Of a stretch of DNA of 64,000 nucleotides, positions 55,268-64,000 are shown one piece after another. Location: NCBI GenBank assembly GCA_037693485.1, contig CM075350.1, forward strand, positions 127,780,001 to 127,844,000, given 5' to 3'. Numbering within the stretch: the stretch's first letter is position 1; each line of letters opens with the position of its first letter. This DNA comes from Kitagawia praeruptora. Taxonomy: Eukaryota; Streptophyta; Magnoliopsida; Apiales; Apiaceae. The position numbers and the translations under genes were made by a program. The notes beneath the pieces are model-generated. The model did no database searches and was not told where the DNA came from. It was given only the letters and a program-made list of their open reading frames with translations.

Positions 55268-56632
55268 TTACCCTTTTATCGCACCTCGAGGCTTGTATTC
55301 AATGTCAAACTGACTCAGCTCTATGGTCCACTTTAAAAGTCTGCCCGAGGCCTCGGGTTTATGCATTACTTGCCTGAGTGGGTACGCAGTGCGAACTTGG
55401 ATACTATGAGCCTGAAAATATGGCCTCAGCTTTCGCGAAGCCAAAACCACAGCATAGGCGAGCTTCTCCATGTTGGTGTAGCGAGTCTCGGCATCTAGCA
55501 GTCTTTTACTGACATAGTAAACGGGGAGCTGAAGCTTTTCCTCCTCGCGAACGAGGACAGCACTGATGGCATATTCTGAAACTTCCAAGTAAACAATAAG
55601 AACTTCACCTTCATTGGGCTTAGAGAGTAATGGAGGCGAGCCCAGATGTTCTTTTATCCTCTGAAAAGCTTCCTCGCACTCAGGGGTCCATTCAAAACTC
55701 CTTCCCACCTTCTTGATCGCTTTAAAGAATTCATGGCACTTATCTGATGATTTAGAAACAAATCGATTCAATGCTACGATCCTTCCAGTTAGACTTTGTA
55801 CCTCCTTGACACTTCTTGGCGACCTCATTTCCATCAATGCCTTTATTTTGGCTGGATTAGCCTCAATGCCTCTGTGGTTAACAATAAAACCCAAAAACTT
55901 TCCAGATTCGACCCCGAAAACACACTTCTGGGGGTTGAGCTTCATTCGGAATCTCCTCAATATATCGAACATTTCTGCGAGGTGGGTTATATGATCCCCA
56001 GCCTCCTTAGACTTCACAAGCATGTCATCTACATAGACCTCCATTGTCTTTCCAATCTGCTTCTCAAACATCATGTTAACGAGCCTCTAATAAGTAGCGC
56101 CTGCATTGAGGAGGCCAAAGGGCATCCCAATATAACAGTAGAGACCTCTGTCTGTGATAAACGAGGTGTGCTCCTGATCAGGCCCGTACATTGGTATTTG
56201 GTTGTACCCAGAATAGGCGTCCATGAAGCTTAAGAGTGCGTGGCCCGCTGTTGCATCTACCAACTGATCAATTCTTGGAAGAGGGAAACTATCCTTCGGG
56301 CAATGCTTGTTTAGATCAGTAAAATCCACACATGTTCGCCACTTCCCATTTGGCTTCTTGACTAGGACAGGGTTTGCGAGCCAGTCAGGGTAAAATGATT
56401 TCCTAACGAGCCCGACCTCGAGTAGCCTGTCAACTTCTTCTTTTAGAGCCTCGGCCCGCTCTCCACTTATTGGTCTTCTTTTCTGCCTCACTCCCTTCTT
56501 GCTTGGATCAAGATTAAGTCTTTGACACATCACATTGGGATCGATCCCTACCATATCTTCATGAGACCATGCAAATACATCCAAATTAGCTTTAAGAAAC
56601 TCCACGAGCCTTCCCCTAAGATCGGGATTCAA
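55268..56632 (-). pseudogene. Tat element reverse transcriptase and first RNase H, N-terminus truncated
   Basis: RT from NPDLRGRLVEFLKANLDVFA through PISGERAEALKEEVDRLLEV, NPVLVKKPNGKWRTCVDFTD, LPRIDQLVDA, SFMDAYSGYNQI and IGMPFGLLNAGATY. There is then a TAG stop at 56084-56086 (Gln in relatives), RLVNMMFEKQIG and the catalytic EVYVDDMLVKS at about 56018-56041. The RNase H region follows (FEWTPECEEAFQRIKEHLGS, AISAVLVREEEKLQLPVYYV). The frame ends at 56632 where the duplication join replaces the rest of the N-terminus. Confidence 0.92.
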
Positions 56633-57052
56633 AAACTCGATTTTTTAAAAGGTTCAAAAATATATTTACTCACAATTTGTTAATAAAATAATTAATAAAT
56701 TCATATAAACGCACACTACATATATTTTAATTATTTTAATTATTAAATATGCGCTATAAGAGTATTATTATTAGCTGGTGAATAAATTACCAATCAAAAA
56801 TTAAAATTATTTTAGAGGCAATCAGAATTTACTTCTAAACTTTAAATCAATCAATCATATACAAAAATTTTATTATTTACCATGCTTAATCTAATTTACT
56901 AATCGCGGTTAAGTTAAATTTAAATATAAAATATCTTGATTTAATAACTTTGCATATCACAAGGTTTTTAATTTTAAAAATTTCTACTAACCGTAAATAT
57001 TATTTTCTATAAATCCACATAACAGTATATTACATATGGTTATATATCTTTT

Positions 57053-57753
57053 TGTTATAGGGAGAATATTGTATAACAATATTTATGGAGGTTGCTGGAT
57101 TTACGGAGCAAAATACGGATATTTTGCTATAAGAAGAGGGATTGGGATTAGGGTTTTTGTGTTTAGAGGTGGCTGATCTTGTCTATTGAAATTCAGTGGT
57201 GAACTGTTTCTCAGACTTTACAAGATGCCTGCGTACCCTATTTATAGGGATCAAGCCATACGTAGTTCTCTTAGAGAAGAAGTTATCTAGATGGGCTAGG
57301 GTTTCTTATGGGCTCGGCTTGGCCCAAATCCACTAGTCATCCTCTTGGGTTGTTTTTCTACCCATTTATTCGGCTCATGACTCGCATAATGCTATAATTA
57401 TCTTTACTGGCGATACTGACTAGATGGCCTCGCATGCGACCTCGCTGGGTCTGGCCATGCGAGGCGATCCTCGCTGCATGGAGATAACCTACTTATGCGA
57501 CCTCGCTGGGCCTGACCATAAGCCTTTGTAGTACACATGCTCTAGGCCACGCTAGACCTCTAGGCCTCGCTAGACCTCATAAACTGCGACCCGCTACTAG
57601 GGCTCGCTGGCGATCCCAAAATAATGTGATGAACTTCCCTGTGATGGCGGACTTCAACGACCCATTCCTCATTCTTAGGCCCATTATGTGAGATGTACTG
57701 ATATTCTAGCCCATTAGGCCTTTTTAGGACTTATACCAAATTCGTGCATAACA
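57053..57753 (-). repeat. Tat element 3' LTR, copy 2
   Basis: 701 bp, same length and almost the same sequence as 48810-49510. It belongs to the duplicated unit. Confidence 0.85.
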
Positions 57754-58135
57754 ACTACCCCCGAGTCCATATTGCCATTAGAAAGGCGATGTGGACTCAA
57801 AGAATGTCTTCCAGAAAATTGAATGCGAGGCCAAGGCCCATTATTGACTACTCCTTTATGGGCTCTCATCGTAGGCCCAATGAATTTGAATAATTGCTAA
57901 CAGCTGGCGAGTCTCTAGATCTGGTCACAGTTGCTGAGATGATGACACGTGTAGCACATCTACCTCTCTCCTTACTACTATATAAACCTCAAATTTCAAA
58001 TCATTTGTCACTTTCCTTATTAACATCATACCGAAGTGCTGCCAATTTGCTCCCGGATCAAACAGAGACCCAGCTCGCTTTCAATCAAGAACGAGGCCAA
58101 TTTTTCTCAAGATCTTCAACTTTTCTTCTCTAAAA

Positions 58136-58459
58136 GTAAGTTTCTCTCTCTTGTTCTTCATTTGAATGCATGTATAGTTTATAATTTCGCAAATATTTGC
58201 TAATAATCACATGCGAAGCGAGCCTGATTAATTGCGACCCCACACACTTAATTTCACACTGCGAGCCCTGCCTCGCTAGACTGAAGAACGCGACCCCTTT
58301 AATAGGTAGACATACGATCAAAAATAGAATAAATGTGCGACCCCCCCTAATATTCATGAGTGGAGTGAGGACACTTAGATCCTTCTATTGAACCTTTTCT
58401 TCCTTTCTCTCTTTTGATATCCTGTAAGTGCACACATTAATACTTCACAATCTTTTCAG
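58136..58459 (+). other. 5'-UTR intron candidate of antisense ORF, copy 2
   Basis: Donor AA/GTAAGT at 58136 and acceptor TTTTCAG ending one base before the ATG. In copy 1 the donor is GTTAGT, a weakened version. Confidence 0.5.
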
Positions 58460-60909
58460 ATGTCCAACGATAGCTCAAGGACTCCTTCACTTCTACACAT
58501 CACCATTAGCGAGCAAGCCGCTGCAAACATTGCTAAGGCTGCCAGTGCAAGCGACAACTCCTTTAAACTATACATGGACCCTAAATGGTCGCAAGAGGAA
58601 TTCAACCGAGAGACCCCTCTAACAACATGGAGAACACGACGACCTTCCACCTCGCGGAGCCATTCTATTGATTTCCCTTCAAGCTCAGCAAATCCGGAAT
58701 CCACAACTGTTCCCCCTTCTTCAGTTCAAGGCGAGGTCGACAAACTGTTGAAGAAAGGGCAAGAATTCTTTGCTGCTGTCCCCAGACTTCTCTCTCCTCT
58801 TAACCAGAATCTTCTCAACATAAGCCCTATAGTATTGACCAGCACCTCATCAATAGACTCCCTTGGCCATGCTTACTACGAGATCGAGGGTGGAGGTGAC
58901 AACGAGGCCAACTCCAATGACTCCGATTATGAGGAGCCTTCCTCTGACGATGGCGGCCTTGATGAAGTGGCTAGAGTGGTTAACTTTGAAGATTACGGCT
59001 ACGTTCCTGAAGCTTCCCCTCAACCTTACATTCCAACCCCTCAACCCGAATTGGAGGGCATTGTTTATGTGGGAGGACCTCGCCCCGAAAGTATTGAAGA
59101 GGGCTCGAAGGTGAAGCCAGGTCAGCCTCGCACTCTAGGCTGCAGAGACCTATCTACTTCCCTCGATGCTGAATCTTTGAGAAAGGCAGTTGACACATAC
59201 AGACCGGAAGGCAAGATCATTCTACCCAAGGCCTCAATGCGATACTACCGCTTCAACTATACAGAAAATGGAGGAAGAGTGCCTCGCATGGTGTTGTCGT
59301 CTGCTATGATGAAAATCGGCGTCTCTTCGCCTCTCCATCCATTCATCAGAGACGTGTGCGAGACCTACCACCTCGCTCCCATCCAGATCAATCCCAATGG
59401 ATATAGAGCAATGATAGCCCTCTACATCATCTATCACAAGTTGGGATATCCCCCGCTTGATGCGAGGACCATGGGCTATTTTTTGCAATTGAAGAGATGC
59501 GGGCCATCTGACTTCGGCTATGTCTACTTCTCGGTCTGGCCAGAATTTAATAAGAAAGACCTTTACCACAGCGCTCCAAGTAACGCAGGCTCATGGAAGG
59601 GGCCTTATCTTTATGTTCACGAGGTGACCAGAATAAAGACTTCATTTAACTATCTTCCAGTAGGTCAAGTGCGAACTGTCCTGAAGGGCGAGGAGAAGAC
59701 ACGAGCTGATGATGTATTGAAGACGCCTCGCGAAGACAGGAATGTACGAACCCTCCTTACCTTAGAAAACCTTATTGAATGCGGATTTTTGAAAGAAGGG
59801 ATTCAGCTTCCTTCTGAGGCGGGGCCTTCAAGTGCGAGAAAGGCCTCGCTAAAGAGAAAAACGCGAGAGGAGGCCTCGTCCTCTAAAGTGGTAGTGGAAG
59901 AGGGTAATAATGCTTTTATTGTTAAAATCCAACTTCTTCTTTATATAAACTGTCCTTATTATCATCGCATTTTCACCTTTTTACAATAATTATCTCTAAC
60001 TGTTTTCTTCTTCCCTTTTTCAGATATGTCAGGTAGAAGTCGCAGACCCCCTTTCTGCTCAAAAAACAAGGAGACCCCTGTTGAAAATCCAACAGCCACT
60101 CCGCCTAAGAAAAGCGAGCTCACTCCTCCTCCCCATCCGTCAATAACTGCCCGGGTCGCTCCTCAACCTCCCCTAACGACCCCAGAGCACGTACCGAAAA
60201 AACGCAAGACTGGCTCACTGCCTCAGGTAACAAAACCTGCGGATACGACACCAGTGCACCATCTATATGCTAAGCATGGATACACTCATGCTACTGAAGA
60301 GGAGTGCACTGAGTGGGTGGGAGCCGAGTTAATAGAGAACTCTGAAGCAGTCTCCAAATGTTTGGCTGAGAGTTTCATCCGCTAAGCCTCGCATCTTCGA
60401 GAGCTAAAACAAGTTGTCTTCGCCAATGATAGGTTGGAAAAGGAGTTAAAGTCCTTGAAGGCCAAAGCTGAGGAGGAGAAGAAACTGATGGCGGAGAATT
60501 ACAAGCGAGTCCTCCAGACTGAAACAGCGACCCTCCAGTCTGAGCTCAAGAAAATTGGCGATGAAAAAACAGCCCTCCCCATAAGGCTTTGACTGAGGCA
60601 GAGCAACACGAAGAAGAACTGAAGAAGACACACGGGGAGGAGCTAGCCAGGCTGAAGGAGGAGATCGCTGCTGCTCAAGCCAATCGGGAAGATATTGAAG
60701 AGGCTGCCCAGGCTGAGTTCATGAAACACTTTATCAGAAAAGTTCTTGAGTTTGACTAGTCGCAGCTTGGCCCTGGAAATGCGGAGTTCGCTGCCGATCT
60801 CCGCAAGGAAATTGAAGAAGAAGATGCCAAGAAAGCGGCCATACTTGCTAGTGAAGCTGCTAAGGTTAATGCTGCCAACCAGGAGAAACCCAGCGAAGCT
60901 GCTACATAA
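58460..60909 (+). pseudogene. Antisense ORF (Transposase_28-like) of Tat element, copy 2
   Basis: Exon 1 (58460-59903) is fully open, unlike copy 1, and encodes about 481 residues from MSNDSSRTPSLLHITISEQA to the Lys/Arg-rich stretch before VVVEE. Unspliced, the frame stays open through the intron to 59989. Exon 2 from 60024 keeps the frame, carries the shared stop at 60383-60385, a 2-base insertion near 60577 that shifts the coiled coil, and a TAG at about 60757 in place of Trp. Only exon 1 could give a long product. Confidence 0.8.
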
Positions 60910-61679
60910 TTTGCTAATTCTGATATTTTTGAACTGGGATGCGGACACCCTTTGAATGTCTCGCAAGCTGTAATATTCTTTTGATAATTATCCTGATAAC
61001 TTTGTGATGTATGCTGGGTTCGCATGGCGACCCGATAAATGTTTGATAACTTTGCTGATGGTAATCATATGATAATTACTTGTCTTCATTCCTTCATAAA
61101 GTGTCTTGTGTTTACTTTAACTTCATAAAATGCTCACATTCTTTATGTATCTGAAATGTTAGCTTGACCTCGCGGCTGCGAAGCTTCCCTTATAGAATTT
61201 GTAGCCTTTTCTTTTAATTTTGCTTAACTTCAAGGTGGACCCTATCTCCTTAGGATCAAAACTTACGATGCCTTCCTTGCGAGGTTGCATACACGATCCG
61301 GAGATTGAGTTCGCACCTTGACCCTTTTTTTTCTTTCTTTAAACTTTGAACTTCTTTGAGGAGATACTTTTTAACTAAACTTTGAAGACATTCCCTCAGG
61401 TCGCAGTAAGTGCATTCTCGTGACCTCGTTGACCTGAGGGGTGTTCGGCCTCGCATACGCTGTGCTGGCCTAGTCCTGAAGATTTTTAACACTGACAAAA
61501 GAATAAATTGCACAACTTTTTTGGAGAACAAACTTGATAAATATAAATACTAGGGACAAAGCCCAACTTTCAATACATCATAACGAGGAGGTGTCCATAT
61601 GATCACTACCCCCCGAGTACTTTGTATGAATTTATTCATGCTAAGTAGTTGTAGATAGAGACCACCAGGAGCGAAGCTT
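60910..61679. other. Spacer between antisense ORF and integrase, copy 2
   Basis: Copy of 52666-53437. No gene seen. Confidence 0.6.
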
Positions 61680-62549
61680 CTACTGGTAGTATTTCCTCAA
61701 ATGTTCTGCATTCCAAGCTCGTGGCATGACCTTATCATCCATATCAGTTAGATAATATGTTCCTTCATTGATGACACCATAAACTTTATAGGGCCCTTCC
61801 CAATTGGCTCCAAAGACCCCATGAGACGAGACCTTAGTGTTAGGCATTACTCTCCTAAGTACCAAGTCCCCTACGCGAAGATGAGGCACGCGAACCTTTC
61901 CATTATAGTACCTCGCGGCTCGCCTTTGATAAGCTGCGAGCCTAAGCCGAGCCTCTTCTCTTGACTCTTGAATCATATCTAAGTAGAGCCTGTGATTGAC
62001 CTCGTTTGACTCGGGGTCGTAATGTTCCCTTCTGAACGAGCCTGACCCTACCTCCACGGGCACCATGGCCTCGCACCCATATGTCAAAGAAAATGGAGTC
62101 TCACCTGTGGTGGACCTTGGGGTCGTGTTGTATGACCACAAGACCTTTGGTAGCTCTTCGGGCCAATTACCCTTACTCTCCTCCAACTTGGCTTTTAGGG
62201 TATGCTTGATTATCTTGTTGATGGCCTCGGTTTGTCCATTTGTCTGAGGGTGACTTACAGCAGAGAAACTTTTCTTGATTCCCAAACTCTCACAAAATTC
62301 TTTCATCTCCTTGCTATCAAATTGCTTCCCATTATCTGAAATGAGCTGATATGGAATCCCATAGCGACAAACAATTGCTCTGTACACGAAGTCCTTCAAT
62401 TTTTTAGCTGTGATGGTAGCAAGAGGCTCGGCCTCGGCCCACTTAGTGAAATAGTCCACAGCCGCGACTGCATATTTTACTCCTCCCTTAGCTTTAGGGA
62501 GTTCACCAATAAGATCTATTCCCCACATAGCAAAGGGCCAAGGGCTCAT
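61680..62549 (-). pseudogene. Tat element integrase, copy 2, cut by AthD
   Basis: Identical to the C-terminal two thirds of the copy 1 integrase apart from a few substitutions (GIDLIGE for GIDIIGE). It starts at SPWPFAMWGID because the zinc domain and the rest of pol lie beyond the AthD insertion, outside the window. All three catalytic residues are still on the fragment. Confidence 0.92.
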
Positions 62550-64000
62550 TGTTATGCTAAATTCACGCAAGCGCACGTAGTCACAAGTAATACAATTAAA
62601 GTTCGTTCCACAGAGATCTTGGTTAAGTTTTACTCAGAAAATATGTCTATGCAATAATGTATGGTTTTAATTCACTGCTAAGAAAAATAACAAATATGGT
62701 TTGATTAACTAAATTAAACTAAGATGCGAATTATAAAACTAAGAATTAAACAATTAACGAGAATTAAAATCGGATTACTTATATGAGAATAAAACATGGA
62801 ATCCTAGTTTCATCAGCTACTTCACTTAGAGTTGCAGCCTTTAATCACTATGTGCAATGGTTTTGATATCTGATCGGACAACACGAAACAAGTATACGCT
62901 ACCTGTCAGCATACGCATACCAAACTAAACATACATCCACAAAAGAGATAGAAGATGAATAGACACCAATTATGCTTAGACCCTATATGTCTATAGAATT
63001 TGAAAACATAACGGTTGAAGAACAAGTTATCCATAAAGATCACATAGGGCAGTATAAGTATTTTCATCTCACACCACAACCATATTGATAAACAATTATG
63101 AACCTATGCTAGCATGGCAAGTTCTAAATCTCAAGATCCACTTTCACTTCACAAGAGATTAACAATTTAGATGTTCGCGACGCATCTATCTATTAAGCAT
63201 AACCATACGAGGATATCAATTATACACCACACACAAATCTTTAAGGCATGCAAACTACTAAGCTACATAGATAAATCCACTAGGATCCCATGACAACGAT
63301 TAGCCCATAATTGAACTGTTCATCGTCATGGGATTTGATGAAGACATGGTAATTAACAATATATAAAAGAAAGGAATAATGATATTAATAGGAAAAGAGT
63401 TGAGAAACAAATCTATGATTCAACGTATACAAAAGATGAAGTAGGTCGAGATCCGTGCTTGTCACCGAGCTTGAATCCTTTTCCACTTTTCTCCCTTGCA
63501 AAACTAACTTACAAAATAATAATGCTATGATATCTATTTTACAAGGCTAAGATGTGTTTATATAAGCCTACATATCTTGCCCAACAAGAAAATAACCTAA
63601 AAATACAATTGGAAATAGGTTTGGGTGTCAACAATATAGCTAAAATTCGAAATAGGGCAAAAAGGGAATTTTTTCAGCAAAACTGCCGCACCAGCGCAGC
63701 CTGCGCTCCAAGCTGCGCAGCCTGCGCTCCTCCCCCTGTCCAGGTACTGTGCAGGCGCAGCCTGCGCTCTGTAGAGCGCTGTCAGCGCTCCTCTGGCTGG
63801 TGGTGGCTCGTTTTCTGCAGTTTTCTTCGTTTTTTCGTCCGTTTCCTTCCATTCCTTTTGTATTCACTTCCCGTCTCTTCGTGCCAATGTCTTGAACACT
63901 CTTGGTAATTAATTTTAAGTCATCATTCTTCATTCCTTAGCATAATCAACTCCAAAATCAACGGAAAATTCACCCTTAATCGATATTTCTCCAAACCTAC
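62550..64000 (-). mobile_element. AthD: LTR of a fourth Athila-type element, runs off the window
   Basis: Starts TGTTATGC, the reverse complement of an LTR end, and aligns in reverse with the AthC LTR (TTACGCAAGCGCAC-type end, the long middle part, GTTTATATAAGC TATA region at 63556-63567). At least 1451 bp are visible. Unlike AthC it has three copies of GCGCAGCCTGCGCTC at 63694-63770. The other end and target duplication are outside the window; the left flank is CTCAT. Confidence 0.85.

Larger units (their letters stand above)
48810..56632 (-). mobile_element. Tat/Retand-type gypsy element, copy 1, 5' end lost, minus strand
   Basis: Order on the minus strand: RT, RNase H, second (archaeal-type) RNase H, integrase, then an antisense ORF, polypurine tract and 3' LTR. 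The second RNase H and an antisense ORF between integrase and LTR are known hallmarks of the Tat/Retand lineage. Gag, protease, primer site and 5' LTR are missing to the right of 56632. Confidence 0.9.
48385..62549. repeat. Tandem duplication, period about 8.24 kb, of a truncated Tat-type element
   Basis: 48385-54307 matches 56628-62549 with an offset of 8242-8243 and few differences (under about 1 percent by eye). The unit 48385-56627 holds AT-rich flank, LTR, antisense ORF, spacer and minus-strand pol. The second unit follows directly at 56628, where pol is cut in the N-terminal part of RT and joined to the AT-rich flank. The second unit is interrupted at 62549 by AthD. Breakpoints are not at LTR edges, so this is a genomic tandem duplication rather than two insertions. 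Confidence 0.9.

Noticed and set aside
48810..57753. Reading 48810-49510 and 57053-57753 as the two LTRs of one element
   Set aside because: They are direct copies, but the similarity extends 425 bp to the left and over 4.7 kb to the right of each, and pol stops at 56632 before the second one without a primer site. A tandem duplication explains all of it.

Overview
This is repeat-dense nuclear DNA of a flowering plant, almost certainly a eudicot. The evidence is plant-type Ty1/copia and Ty3/gypsy LTR retrotransposons primed by plant initiator-Met and Asp tRNAs, a tRNA-headed SINE, MITEs, plant ankyrin-family gene remnants, AT-rich flanks, and no bacterial-style gene organisation. I cannot name the species. 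No intact host gene is visible. Almost every coding stretch is a retroelement gene with in-frame stops or frameshifts. LTR divergences quoted here are counted by eye.

Layout, left to right. (1) 1-29813 is a stack of nested elements. The outer layer is a minus-strand copia element (here CopA: gag 27801-29338, integrase 18358-19619, RT/RNase H 8644-9742). It is interrupted by a second minus-strand copia (CopB, 1-8643), by a gypsy element with 3.7-kb LTRs (GypL, 9743-18357), and by a plus-strand Athila-type gag-only element (AthB, 19620-27800, target duplication GGGTC). CopB is itself interrupted by a minus-strand non-autonomous Athila-type element (AthA, 16-5221, target duplication ACAAA). (2) 29916-42356 is a plus-strand copia-type element (CopC, target duplication CTGTG). 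It has no copia genes and instead carries fragments of host mRNAs: a PPR-like piece, an ANKRD13-type ankyrin protein, and a coiled-coil piece spliced into the latter. It is interrupted by a third Athila-type gag-only element (AthC, 33408-41735, target duplication CATAG). (3) 42357-48384 is a more gene-like island: a SINE with a 15-bp target duplication, a foldback element, a decayed intron-containing ankyrin-repeat gene (ITN1/ACD6-like family), two copies of one 181-bp Mutator-type MITE, and an AT-rich tandem duplication. (4) 48385-62549 is a tandem duplication with a period of about 8.24 kb. Its unit is a truncated Tat/Retand-type gypsy element with an LTR, an antisense ORF with its own promoter and introns, and a minus-strand pol. 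The second copy is cut at 62549 by the LTR of a fourth Athila-type element (AthD), which runs off the window.

Most striking signals: the chimeric host-transcript cargo of CopC; a hairpin cassette kept right after the coding region of all three internal Athila-type elements although their proteins differ; several PPT-like copies inside each of those elements whose sequence follows that element's own terminal PPT; and an unfamiliar Tyr/Asn-rich protein in AthA in place of gag.
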